Assembly: GCA_015680685.1 (NCBI GenBank)
Contig: MNCI01008572.1
Span: 97,951-161,950 of the forward strand
DNA: 64,000 bases
DNA from: Gnetum montanum
Lineage: Eukaryota > Streptophyta > Gnetopsida > Gnetales > Gnetaceae
Direction: 5' to 3'
Below are positions 12,845 through 24,300 of the stretch, piece after piece. A program made the translations under genes and the position numbers. Under the pieces are notes generated by a model. The model had not been told where the DNA came from, searched no databases, and saw nothing but the letters and a program-made list of their open reading frames with translations. How positions within the stretch are numbered: position 1 is the first letter of the stretch; every line of letters begins with the position of its first letter.

Positions 12845-13842
12845 TTACAATAGGGTTCACACAACCCACAAGCATCCAAAAACCTATCACACTCAAACGA
12901 TATTGCAGAGCTTGAGGATCTAGAATCACACAATGGTTGTTCTCAATGCAAGATACAACCAAGAGAAATATTTTCCATAACTCGAGATTGAGATCTCAAC
13001 TCACAAGTGAGATAGAAGACAATAGAACACATAGATCAACATACCACAAGCTAATCTTGGAGCTGCAATCACTTCTTGCACTCATCCAATGTGCTCTTCC
13101 AATCTCTCTTGCCCAATTCTCCTTACATACAAACTCTCCTTCTCCCTCATGGATGAAGGAATATATAATTATATAGATCCAAAATCCTATGAATCTTTCT
13201 ATTTGTCTTCTTAGATGTTTTCCACATGAATTTGGAGTCTTTTGGATGTTTCCCAATTGAAATGCCACGTAAAGATTTTCTTCTTTATTGGCATAGATGT
13301 CTCTTGTTTCATGTAGACATCTCCTGTGAGAGCTCTATTTTGAAGAGAGATGTCTATTATTTTTGAAAGATGTCTTTTTTGGATTGGAGTTTTCTTCACT
13401 TTAGGGAAGACATCTTTGGAAAGATGTCTATATTTTTGGAAAGATTTCTTTTATAAAAGCCTTACTCTCGAGAGAAAGGTCTACTATTTTTGAAAGACGT
13501 CTTCTATGGACCTGAGACATCTTCACTTTAGGAATGATGTCTTTATGTTTGCAAAGATGTCTATCCTGAAGGTACCAAAAATGAAAATTCTTATTTTGAT
13601 GTCAAGAGCCTTCGGATGCCTCCTAACAAGTCCCCATAGATCTTGGAACCTCCTTAACTCATCAAAGTAAGCCAAAAAAAAAACCTTCAAACATACCAAA
13701 ACATCCAAGAATCTTCATCATAAATTCAGCACGAAAATAGACACAAAAATTGGACACACACATCTAGGTCTTTTCCAAGTGTGAAGTCTACAAAAAAAAC
13801 TTGTAGGACAAGCATAAGGGAATTGGAAGATGTGTTCCTACA
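12845..13842 (-). repeat. Putative 3' LTR of the chromovirus
   Basis: It begins with TG after a purine-rich tract on the minus strand. The body contains about ten copies of an AGATGTCT/AGACATCT motif (13279-13563). The partner LTR is not in the window, so the boundaries rest on the TG start and the point where copia-like sequence resumes on the left. Confidence 0.5.
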
Positions 13843-14059
13843 CCAGCTCTTCCACCCTTTAAAAATTAAACTCATGTGAACAAGGGAGTACGAGTAGAAG
13901 TGGTTCCCCACTCAACAAGTTTGGTCTCATGGATCCTTCCAATAGATTTATAGATTAATCCTTTCAATGGATCAAATACTCATGCCTCTTGACTTTCTAA
14001 GTGCTAGAAGCTTCCCTCTACTTGAGTACGATTACCTTCTTCTCCATTTAAGCCTTGGA

Positions 14060-14427
14060 CTAATCAATAGCCCCCTTCAACTCATTGATGCTTCCTTGTA
14101 TGGTCTCCTCATCAGTTGGTCCATGATAGTGCACAAGATCTAAAATGTTAAAAACAAAAGACATACCAACATCGTTTGGTAAATCAATCTCAAAAGCATT
14201 GTCATTAATTTTAGCCTTGATATTTAAAGACCTAATCTTCTTAACTTTCAATTTGGAGAAGTTAACACCTCTCAACTACTTCTTCTTCAAGTGCATCCAA
14301 ACCAAGCTACCAATAGCAAATCTAAGCTTCCACTTGTCCTCATTCCTCTTGAGGACTCTCTCTTCAACCTTCTTCTCAAGATTTGATTTTATGTGTGCAT
14401 GGAAATCCCTCATTTGTTGTACAAAAT
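14060..14427 (-). pseudogene. Chromoviral integrase C-terminal domain, interrupted
   Basis: On the minus strand the segment carries the integrase C-terminal fold signature: KWKLRFAIGSLVWMHLKKK, a stop, FSKLKVKKI, KINDNAFEIDLPNDVG and FNILDLVHYHG. The reading frame continues, without a shift, into the sequence right of 39913 once A2 and one copy of its target duplication are discounted. Thus A2 landed inside this domain. No chromodomain could be identified after HYHG. Confidence 0.75.
14423..14427. repeat. Target site duplication of A2, left copy
   Basis: AAAAT precedes the A2 5' LTR and is repeated exactly at 39914-39918 after the 3' LTR. The 5-base length is right for Ty3-gypsy integration and proves that 14428 and 39913 are the two ends of one insertion. 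Confidence 0.9.
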
Positions 14428-15231
14428 TGATGGGACACAATATCACATGGGCCATGATATCACGTCCTTCCCTGCAATATCGTGTATGTGATATCGCAGT
14501 CCATTGCCAGTTCTATAAATAAAAGGTAGCTCTCCCTTGTTTCTCCATCTAGATCTAGACCTTAGCAAAACTCTTGCCATTTTTCCATTCTAGAGTTAGA
14601 ACAATTTCCATGTGCCCACAGTAAGAGTCCCAAAGTGAACAGATCTTTATTCAAGAAATTCTGTATCTGAGCACACAATTGTGTATGACAATAAAGATGA
14701 GCTTTTGGATAAACCTTGCAGTGCATGGACTAAGCTAAATAGGACTTTAATTATTATTAATGTTTAAATGCTTTATTAGTTAATGAAATCTCTCTCAACC
14801 CTTAACTCCTAGTTAAGTGCAATCAGTACGATCGCTTCGAGCACGTGCGTTACGCTTGGTAATCTCAGTAACGAATAGTGTTTGGTAATCCTAGTAGCAT
14901 TTCATTGGTTCAGGGTGTGAAATGGCAAGTGGGAACAGATATTGATGCTAGGGTAATTAAGGCTTAGTTAGTTAAAGTTAGTTACTTAGTCTTTTCACCC
15001 TTTCCTCTCTTAGCATAGTCGATAAAAACATAAAAGATATAAAATCACATGCCTCAAGCTTACTTAACCATACAACCGTGACAAATACAAGTAAGCTTGG
15101 GAGGACAATGATTGATTAACCTTAGGTGTTCCATAAGGCATGTAGGAACTTAGTCTATGGAGTTCGAACAGATCGCGCGTGTAACGCTCGTATTCGTATG
15201 GTTGAGTGTAGGGGTACCTCACCACTCATCA
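14428..15231 (+). repeat. 5' LTR of A2
   Basis: It starts TGATGGGA and ends TCATCA, with perfect TG...CA ends. TATAAATA is at 14514-14521. The U5 end (GGTACCTCACCACTCATCA) resembles A1. U3 is short and rich in GATATC and ATATCG motifs. Confidence 0.9.
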
Positions 15232-15232
15232 T

Positions 15233-15250
15233 TGGCACCGTTGCTGGGGA
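15233..15250 (+). other. Primer binding site, tRNA-Asp type, A2
   Basis: TGGCACCGTTGCTGGGGA matches the tRNA-Asp complement at 16 of 18 positions. Both mismatches are CpG transitions. Confidence 0.85.
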
Positions 15251-15376
15251 CTAAGTTGTTTGTGCACTAAGTAGAACATAGGAAATCATCCACATCATTG
15301 GGAAGCTTAAACGAACCCTTAGGGTTAATCAAAAGAAAATATAAACAACGTTCAATAGCACACCGACAAGATAACA

Positions 15377-17800
15377 ATGTCTTATTCTTCTCATAAAAGA
15401 ACTTCACCACCTAGGGATCACACAAGAGACAGTCAGCGGTCTAACACACGTAACCAAGAACTGCCAGTTCCTCAACAGTATCGAGTAGTATATATTCACC
15501 ATGATGAGTATGTACCCAATTTTACCTTTATCCTCCATTAGGATGAACAACTGCATTGGCGATATTTGCAAGGTAACATAGTGTTACCTCCAGATCGTGC
15601 AGTCCCAAACATGCTCCTTCACGCTCTTACATGGATAGACATGATGAAACTATACGATGAATACTTTGCAGAATATTATGACACAAGGGATTACCATCCC
15701 ACAGCGGCGCAACATTTAAGAAACTCAAGGCAGGAGAGCTACCATACATCGTTGAAGGGTAAGGGACCCCATAACTGTTCACCCTTCATAAGCAAAATCA
15801 AGGGCGGTGAACCTATTTCAATAGGCTTTCCACAAAATGATGTTCCTCCTCCTAGCGATGGTGAGAAGGTGGGGTATCAGGACCTACACTCTACAATTCA
15901 CAACCCTTGTTTTCATCCCCATGAACACCAAGTGTTCAATGAGGGAACACAAGCACATGACAAAGGTAGGAAGTATGATCATCATCACGATTGGGGCCGT
16001 AGCCACTAAAGTGAAGGTAAGAAACATCGTCATGGAAATGGTTCCTCTTCTTCTTCCCCTTCATCACATCATTCACCCTCTCCTTCCCCATCCGGACACA
16101 GTCACAAAGAGCACAACTGTGAGCATAAGGGTAAGGATAAGCAAAATGAGAGACCTCAATGAGAGAGTCGAGAGCAAGGACGAGCGCATTCTAGGGAATC
16201 AAGACATGAAACGAGGGAAAGTAGGGAACCATGTAGGCATCATAGACGTCATGAGAGAGATGATCATGAAAAACCCCTACTTGCAACCCGAAGCATGTTA
16301 GAAATTACGGAGGCTATTAGAATACCTACAAGGAACTAGAAAGAAAGTTGGATCAAGAGACTAGATATGAACAATATCCCACAGTTTGAGGGGGGATACA
16401 ATGCTGATTCGCAAAACCACTTACAGGCATTCCACGATACCTGTGCCTTGCAAAATATTGAAAATGAGTGGCAAAAGTTAAAAGTTGTTCCCTAGGACAC
16501 TCATAAAAGAAGCAAAAAGTTGGTACCGGTCCTTAGAACCGGAATCCATTAAATGGTGGAGTATGATGTTAGAACTATTCAATGATAAATACCAAACGTA
16601 CTCCAAAGTGTCCAACTTGCGTAAGAAGATCCAAGGATGGAAGCAGGGTAATCATGAACCCTTGGATGTTGCCATGGGCTGATATTATGCATTGCTACAT
16701 TGTTGCCTGGGCTATGGTTACGCACAATGGGATCAACTACACCATCTCGTAGATGGGCTAAGACACGAAACTAGGAGAACCTTTGGGACATATGCCCAAG
16801 GGAGATTATCTAAACTTAGGTCCCATGAAGTTCATAGATTTTTGGAGCAAGTAGCTAAGGAAGAAGGTGATCTACGGAAAAGAGAAAGTGTTGAGGAATA
16901 TAACTATGATCCTTCCCTCCAAAAGAGGGGAGTAAGATTCTGTGAGGAAGAGGATGAGTCACCACTCGAAGAGTTGGTGAATAGAAAAACCTTGCCGCTT
17001 CAGAATTTAACAGCCGAAGTGTCAGCTAAGGTAGATCAAATGTGGGACTCAGATAGTATATTTGAAACCATTTTGAAAATCGTAGAGGAGTCTAAGAAGT
17101 GAAGTAGTGACCATGATAAGAAAAAGAGGAGAGATTCAGACCATGCACGTAGCAAGGCTAAGGGAAAAATGACTATCTCCAATGAGGTTGTGGATTCTAA
17201 CACGGAAAATGAAAGTGGATGTGAGATTTGCCAATATGACCATCCTAAGGGATGTTGCCCAATAATCTCACATTTGTAAGAGTCTAAGGTGTATGCACTC
17301 AACCCAAGACTTAACAAACGGCAAGCACCCCGAAGGTTACCTTATCCCCAAGGTAACCCGAGGTAGTTCCACCAACTATTAACATATTATCCAAGTGGAA
17401 ATCTACCACAACCTATCAAGCAACAGCAATAGTGGCAACACCCACAGTCATGGGGGATGCCACCACCTGGGCAACAATACCCTTACCAGCAACCAAACCC
17501 ATATGTCTATTACGTGCAGCAGCTAGTTTCTCCTAGTGACTCTATGGGTCACGTAACCCCACGATGTCACTACCAAGTTCGGGAGTATTTTAGGACTCCT
17601 TCTCCTACATGAGACACACCACATACATACCATCCTCTAAATCCATCCATCACTTTTATGCAAATAGTTCCACTACCACCCACTCCAACGATGCAAGGGG
17701 AACTCCCCACTCAACTACAGCAATGTAATGCTACGAGAGTTGTAAACCTTTAACCTGCTATTGGTTCTGACAACCATACAAAGAGAAGACCTTTCTTCAG
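15377..17800 (+). pseudogene. gag: gag of A2, decayed
   Basis: ATG at 15377 opens a frame with few stops: SPPRDHTRD, VPQQYRVVY, a TAG near 15539, then an open stretch 15566-16009. The gag core follows (FEGGYNADSQNHLQAFHDT, IKEAKSWYRSLEPESI, VDGLRHETRRTFGTYAQGR, up to 17102). A Cys/His knuckle CEICQYDHPKGCC is at about 17222-17260, followed by a Pro/Gln/Tyr-rich linker. It is better preserved than gag of A1; most stops are single TAG/TGA codons where A1 or the context has CAG/CGA. It would encode capsid and nucleocapsid. Confidence 0.8.
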
Positions 17801-17834
17801 AATCAAAAACTAAAACAAGCTCTCACAACCACAA

Positions 17835-18701
17835 GTGATTGAGTCTATGACCACTCCTCCATCAAGTAAGGCTTTGGAGTTCCCTTCAAACCAAAAACAG
17901 AGCTCAACGCACACGGTTATGTTAACACATACCATTACTGACTGGATCAAGGTAGGCCACCTTCCTAGGAAACTCTCTGATCCCAGAAGTCCCTTAATCT
18001 ACCTCCAAGTTGCTAGGAATGAACCACGTAAGGCTCTTCTTAACTCAAGTTCCAGAGTAAACTTAATATCACGAGAGATGTATAAAGCCTGGAACCAGCC
18101 TCCATTCAAGAAGAGAAATATTCAATTAGGGTTGGCTGACCAATCCATCACTATCCCTTTGGGACTTGTGGAGGACATTGTTACCACTATGTGTGGTTGG
18201 TCATACCCAGCTGATTTCCTAGTGATAGAAGTCAATAATAATAAAGGGAACTTCCCAATTATAATGGGGAGGGCATGGCTAAGTACCATAAAGGCATGCC
18301 TAGGAATCCGAGATCTTTCCTTGGAAATATCTAAGGAAAATATTTATGGAAATATCAAGAAGAAGAAAGTTCCATGCATCACATATAGTGACTCAGAGGG
18401 TGATGACGTACAGGAGTGCTCAGCATTTCCTACATACAACCGGTGTGCCCAGGAAACTCACATACAAAGGTGCCTATATGTAGCAACCACACAACAAGAA
18501 GACACCCAGTGGTTGATAGCTAATAGGGAGAGCAACCCACCAACATGCATGGAACTAACTGGGGGAACATCTTACAACCACAATGAAAGCATAGACACAT
18601 TGGAGTATGAGCATCGCCAACTTCCAACCCTTAATCTAAAAACATCAATTGGGAGAAGTTGGACACTTGTAAAAGATTCAAATAAGTGCTTATTATTTTA
18701 G
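17835..18701 (+). pseudogene. Protease region of A2, open but with altered active site
   Basis: This 288-codon stretch is free of stops and corresponds to the retropepsin-like part of Gag-Pol: HTITDWIKVGHLPRKLSD, the active-site strand, GLADQSITIPLGLVEDIVT, VNNNKGNFPIIMGRAWL, then IRDLSLEISKENIYG. Where A1 has DSGSS the sequence reads NSSSR, so the catalytic Asp is Asn; both changes are G-to-A. The coding match to A1 ends near 18660, where the pol deletion begins. The frame then closes at a TAG in spacer sequence. Confidence 0.75.
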
Positions 18702-18705
18702 ATCT
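18660..18705 (+). other. Deletion junction removing RT, RNase H and integrase of A2
   Basis: Left of the junction the sequence aligns with A1 at about 4290. Right of it, TTAGATCTCTCC...CAGTCATGGGGGAGATGGCC aligns with A1 at about 7190-7235. About 2.9 kb of pol is therefore missing in one step. Confidence 0.75.
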
Positions 18706-19034
18706 CTCCCTTTCAATTCAGTCATGGGGGAGATGGCCACCTATGCTGATCATTCGGGGCCCTCAATTTCTTTGAAATTTTTGTTTTACACGTTTTTGTT
18801 TTACATATTTTTGTTTTACAAATTTCTTTAACTTTTCTTGTTTTTTTTACAACATCGTTGATACTTTTTCTTTTATTTATATGTGAATGTGTATTTTATC
18901 CATTTTGTTAAGTTTGTCACCTAATAAGTTCTCTTAATGATGGTATGAACTATTTTCTATTAGTTGCTAATGTTTGGTTTTTACCTTTAATTTACGATGT
19001 TGATACTAAGGTATGGTTCTTTTGATATAGTAGG
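18706..19034 (+). other. A2 3' spacer, left part
   Basis: T-rich noncoding sequence colinear with A1 from about 7215 to 7495. It stops abruptly at the T3 5' LTR and resumes at 37564. Confidence 0.75.
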
Positions 19035-19734
19035 TGAAAAACCCCAAATCTTTAGGGCATCCTTGCTTCACTAGGCCATCGCAATTCAGGTAGCGTCACG
19101 GTAGTTCATCAGGAGATGGATGTTCTGGGCTTTAGGTTGTACAGTTTGGCAAATTTTCTAGCTGGGTAATTCATCCAGCTGATAGCCTACACAAAAGCGA
19201 TGCGGAAAGTTGTCGGTGGTGCTCAAAATGCACAAAATAGTTTGGCAAGTTTTCTAGTCAAAGAGTTTGCCACACTACGCGACGCTATATAGTGTACTAA
19301 GCTTTGGGAGACAGTTGTTCAAATAGTCAACTGCAAATTGTTGCAAGACAAGGCGCTATGCTATGCTATGCAGTGTAGCACAGTGTAGCGAGAACAAGAT
19401 AGGAAGGCTCGACTTACTTGGTGATTTCAAATCGCACTAAGTTAGCACCTCTAGCCTTCGAAAATAGTTGCTTCACTCAACTCCAAGCTCTTCAGCAATG
19501 GATCCTTCATCGAAAAAAAAAACAAACTTACCAAAAGTAGGCCATGTTGGTTGCTATGCTACACTACGCTACATAGCGTAGCACTGCATAGCAACTCTAC
19601 GAGAGTAACGAAAGGCATCTTAAAGGGCGAGATCAACAAGTTTGTAAGTTTTGCAAAGCAAAAGGAAAAGTTTGCAGATTGACAATGTTTTTGCGACTAA
19701 CGCCAACTACTACGCTATGCTACGTAGCATAGAC

Positions 19735-19922
19735 TAGCATAGCATAGCAAATATGCAATAAATAGTCAGTGTGCTTCAAAATTTTTCGACACATGCAGTA
19801 GGATGCAACATGATTTTTTTCTTTGAANGTAGCATAGCATAGCAAATATGCAATAAATAGTCAGTGTGCTTCAAAATTTTTCGACACATGCAGTAGGATG
19901 CAACATGATTTTTTTCTTTGAA
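19735..19922 (+). other. Exact 93-base duplication around a single N (probable assembly artefact)
   Basis: 19735-19827 and 19830-19922 are identical; an N stands at 19828. The matching place in the 3' LTR (36508-36600) has one copy. An exact repeat next to an N, inside an otherwise diverged LTR pair, points to unmerged contig ends. Confidence 0.85.
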
Positions 19923-20246
19923 CTGATGACTATGCTATGCTACGTTGCATAGTGTAGCACGATGTAACAAGTTGCCATGCTATACTCATACGCTACGCCA
20001 CAAAGGATGGCACGGCATAGCAAACAGTTACGCCACATCAATGCACTTCACCTAATTGCATCGTTGGCACACATCTCCAAACTCTGATGACGTAATTATA
20101 ACATGGCAGGTTCGCAATTACAGCATGGCAAGCTCGTCCAATGGCATGCATGTCCAACAGTCATGCATGCCCATGCATCATAGAAAAGTCAACACAGGCC
20201 TAGGGCACGTGGCATCCAAACCACATCTTTCGCATGCCCTTGGTCC

Positions 20247-20254
20247 TATAAATA
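20247..20254 (+). promoter_or_regulatory. TATA box of T3 5' LTR
   Basis: TATAAATA in CCTTGGTCCTATAAATACCC, repeated at 36917-36924 in the 3' LTR. It lies about 1.2 kb into the LTR, so U3 is long and R-U5 spans about 600 bases. Confidence 0.75.
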
Positions 20255-20891
20255 CCCCAATGAGAAATGCTCAAAGGATCCCCCTTTTTGGATCTTTTCA
20301 TTCGGTCGGCTAGCAAGTGAATTGGTTGGCAAGTAAGCAAAAAGTTAGCATTGCATTCCTAGGCATTGTAAACATCACTACAAATAGTTGACACTCCCAT
20401 TTGGCATTTTGTTTTGCTCTCTCCTACTATCCTCATAGCATTCTGCATTGTTGGCCCCCGATTCCACATTCAAGCATATAGCTATCTTACTCTAAACATC
20501 TTGGTTACTCTTGGGATCTCTGCGCCTCCCAACATCGCGCAACCAATTGTATCCATCTTGACAGAGTGAAGTCATAATCTTGAAGCGGTGCATTTTCCTA
20601 ACTATATTTTACTTTGTTTTCTTGCTTATCATTGCATTTTTACATTATTTTCTGTCCCTACTGCATTTAAAATTATCATTTTATGCTAGAAGTCTTATTT
20701 TAAAATTATCCGTTTACGAAAGGTTATATTAACATCGACTAAGTCCTTGTCTGATCGACCAGACAGTTCAAGGCACCTCATTTTCATTTTATCTAGCATG
20801 GCCCTCATGTGGATCCAGGGTTAAGACTTTCAACGATCGACGACCTCTCGGTGTTTTCTAGCCACCGACATTTTCGATCGCAACAATTTTC

Positions 20892-20910
20892 TGGCACTAG
20901 AAGGAGGGCC
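20892..20910 (+). other. Candidate primer binding site of T3
   Basis: TGGCACTAGAAGGAGGGCC lies six bases after the LTR. It begins with TGG as expected for pairing with a tRNA CCA end; TGGCAC may be a decayed TGGCGC. The tRNA could not be named with confidence. Confidence 0.55.
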
Positions 20911-20935
20911 TTTTGGTGCCCTTTCCATTTGTCAT

Positions 20936-21245
20936 AGTAGTCTTGTAAGCTTTCTGCACTTTGATATGCATTAGTGTAAACTTGACACCCATTTGTGATT
21001 GTTTATGGATCATGCAATGCAGATCGGTCTTTTCAACAGTTCTTTGAGAACCCTATAGGACATAAAGCCTCTGATCGCCATTTCACTCGCTCATTTTTAC
21101 AGTAGTCTTGCACATGTTCTGTATCCTATTGTGTACTAGCATAAAAGTGACACCCTTTTGTAGTTTACACATTGTGTGGTACAGATCGGTCGCTCCGATG
21201 ATTCCTTTAGAATTCGACAAGACATAAAGCCTTTTAATTACTTTT
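20936..21245 (+). repeat. Two tandem copies of a 165-base leader unit
   Basis: Copies begin AGTAGTCTTG at 20936 and 21101. Shared blocks are GACACCC, CAGATCGGTC and GACATAAAGCCT, at matching offsets. They lie between primer site and gag, where packaging or translation signals would be expected. Moderately diverged. Confidence 0.75.
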
Positions 21246-21292
21246 TTATTTCGTTGCTTCTTGCATTTGCAAAACTATTCAGCTTAGTAATA

Positions 21293-23754
21293 ATGACCTT
21301 CACAACCACCATTTCTAACACCTTCAACATTGAGGTTCCCCTCACAGTCCAAGACACCACAAGTGCCGAGTGACTGCCCAGCCCAGGGTTGGGGCCATGC
21401 TGGTCCCTCAGGATCCAAAATTGGGGACCCGAAGGCTTGGCTGAACAACATGAACAATACAACTTCCTCTACGCTAAGATGTAGGCAAACCTGCCCTTAG
21501 ATGTGTAGGAGTTCAAGGAAAAATGTAGCTTCGAGTTTGCCTACTACAACGGGAAGGAATTTATTCCTAATCCCAATGCTCACATCCCTTTGACAAAAGT
21601 GCAACAATGGCTTTTAGATCAACTGATATGCTTGTTTAAGCCTGGCGAGGCGCAAGACATAGCGTCTCACCATGACAAGGTCTTCCAAGATGGATAGGAG
21701 GAACTGGATTCTCAATCCAATAGAGGAGGTCAAGTCAACCCCGTCACCATCTCTCCTACCCAATCCTTTTGGACCAATCCACTAACTATTGCCGCTCCCT
21801 TCGGGATTACAACCACGCCACTGCAGCCTACAATCCCACCTGTCATGGGTAGTCATACCATGCCCACAATGTATTAAAATGTTCACGTCCTTGTCTCGAC
21901 TTCAGTCATCATTCCTCCGTAGGTTATTCATCAATCCCTTTTTTCTTCACAAAAAGCCCCAATCATGACTACCTTGTCGCATGTTCATACCATACCTACT
22001 TCATAGTCATACACAACTTCTGTTTCTATTCCTACGTTCACATCTGTTTCATCAATCGCAGGGGGCCCAGGCCTGTCCACATGATGGACCCCATTCACTT
22101 CTTTTCCTGTTCTACAACCATCGCATATGTCTCATTATGTTTGCCCTCAGACCTACTAGACCCTACAAACGATACAACCCAATACGAGGCTATGGTTTGT
22201 TCTACTGGTAACACAAGCGATCTACCTAGTAGCCCAACCTGTGGTTGTTGCCTCAATAGCACCACCTACTAGGTGGTGGATAGCGCAAGGAGCGCCCTTC
22301 ATAGGGGCCACCCCAATCGTACTGTCAATGGGTCACACTACTACCCCTACCACCTCAACAGTATCGTCGATGGGTCACGTTGCTACCCCTGCCACCCCAC
22401 AGATGGGAACTACCTTGATAGGTTCCCAGTTGTCCATGTCATTGCAGAGTTTGGATCAAGCATTCCAACTCATCCAGACCCTTACCTAGGAAATAAAACA
22501 CCTCAAGGCTATTGGGTCTGACACAGTACAGGTCATGGACTTTTACCAAGATGACTCCATCAGCCCAACAATCCCTCCACTGATGTTACCCCTGGGGATG
22601 TCCCTCCCACACTTCATGAAGAACAATGGGGAGGGGGATCCCAATGCACATCTCGTTACCTTTAGGTCTGAGTTTCTCCTATTGCAATAATGGCTGCACA
22701 CGATTATTCATGTCTTTGCTATGTCCCTAGCCAGGAAAGCCTTGGATTGGTACCGCACGCTACCACGCTCATCTATTTTGACCCTAGAGGAGCTTCTGAC
22801 CCAGTTTGTGACATGCTTCAAGTATAACTTGAAGGCAAAAATCACGCTGGATTAGTTGATGAGCGTGAAGCAGGATCCCCTAGAGCCGATCCAAAAGTTC
22901 ATCCCATGTTGGAGCGCAACCCTTAATGAAATCTACATGCCCATCGCAGAGGCCCACTTGCTGACCATCTTTAAGGGTGCAGTGAATGACTTCATCAATT
23001 TTAAATTGTATTACCTTGCTCCTCGCACTCTTAGTGAAGCCTTTGCTTAGACTAAGAGCATACAGGATGTGGCTTAGGCTAGCAAAGACCCAGTCTACAT
23101 TGCTTACAAAAATACCTTCACAAAGAAGGACAAGGGTAAGGCCCCAACAACCATAGTGGCCGCTATGGCGACTGAAGCCAAGCCCAAACCTAGTAACAAT
23201 GGTAACAAGAATAACAAGAAATCAAATGCACCCACAGCTAACCCTGCACCCAAGCAGGGCAACAAGTTGCAGCCTTTCATGCCCATACCCGAGACATCTG
23301 CACAACCCAAACCAAACTTTGGGCGTAAAGATCGCTCAAAGTATACTCCACTACCTCTCAAACATTCAGAAATTATGAAGTAGCCACTGGTAGCGAGGCA
23401 CATCCAGCACAAGCATGTGTCAGAAGAAGGAATTAGGAGACATCAGCGCTACTGTGAGCTCCTTAGAAACCCCTCTTTGGCCTTGCCCAATGAGCCTCCA
23501 GTTCCCACATGTTTCAAGCTAAATAGGTTTTGTGACTACCACCAACAATGTGGTCACAACATAGATTATTGTATGGCATTGCAAGATGACATCCAAAGGT
23601 TGATTGATCAAGGGAAATTGGTGTTGGATGAAAGCAACCCAATACGTCCTAAGAATCAATCTTTGCATGTCTACATAGACCCCCTCAACACCAACAATGC
23701 TGGTTATGTTATCAACACCATTGGCATTGATAGTGATCATAGGCCACCCCAGTG
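21293..23754 (+). pseudogene. gag: gag of T3, decayed
   Basis: The ATG at 21293 begins MTFTTTISNTFNIEVP. Long Pro/Thr/Ser-rich low-complexity sequence follows (21700-22480), then the gag core: MLPLGMSLPHFMKNNGEGDP, ARKALDWYRTLPRSSILTLEELL and FKGAVNDFINFKLYYLAPRT. A basic Lys/Asn-rich stretch (23160-23330) precedes a knuckle-like FCDYHQQCGHNIDYC and LQDDIQRLIDQGKL, the typical Tat pattern. About a dozen in-frame stops, mostly TAG. It would make capsid and nucleocapsid. Confidence 0.8.
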
Positions 23755-24300
23755 ATTGTTTTTGATCTGTGTACCTCAACGTAGCGCACCAGCATCACCA
23801 GTGGCTAGCCAAAGCTCACAATAGCGGTTTGTTTTGAGAGTCCCTCCCCGGGCATCCACCCCCATTCCACCTGTTAGCAAAACCACACCACCCTACTTGT
23901 TAACACTATTAGCTTCATGTGTTATCAAGGGGCCAACTCCTTCAATAGCCCTTGTCCCGCACAAGACAACTGAACAACCTTCTCGTCCTCAAAAATGAGA
24001 AGTGCTTTTCGCAGGTGAGACGTTGAAGGGAAGTATTGTCCCAGGTATTTCCAAGCTTACGTATTCACCCCTGCATCTGTGCCCCCATCACCAAAGAAGA
24101 ACATTGCTACAACCACATAGCCCATGCTGCCCCACCAAAAAGGGTCTGAACCCAGATCCGAAATCGCCCCTCCTTGGGAAATTTTTCTTCTGGGACAAAT
24201 AGAAGAAGAGAAAGGCAATAAACAGAAGGGTGGCTAGGACCTCTTGGATGCCCTCATTCAGGTCAAATAAGCTCTAAAACAAAAAAACACTACACTGAGC

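Larger units (their letters stand above)
12845..14427 (-). mobile_element. Chromovirus (Reina-like Ty3-gypsy), 3' half, minus strand
   Basis: Reading right to left this holds the integrase C-terminus (14427-14060), a spacer, a purine-rich tract (AAGGGTGGAAGAGCTGG, 13859-13843) and a putative 3' LTR starting TGTAGGAACACA at 13842. The 5' half is at 39914-41226; A2 lies between them with matching 5-base flanks. The left LTR edge near 12845 is uncertain. Confidence 0.7.
19035..20885 (+). repeat. 5' LTR of T3
   Basis: It starts TGAAAAACCCCAAATC and ends CGCAACA, and pairs with 35820-37563. TATAAATA is at 20247-20254. The U3 contains several dense clusters of CTACGCTA/TAGCGTAG-like sequence that form near-palindromes. 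It is longer than the 3' copy largely because of the duplicated 93 bases around the N at 19828. Confidence 0.9.

Noticed and set aside
19265-19960. Regularly recurring palindromic TAGCGTAG clusters considered as a CRISPR-like or satellite array
   Set aside because: Spacing is irregular, units are degenerate, and the clusters are part of an LTR present twice in a plant retrotransposon.
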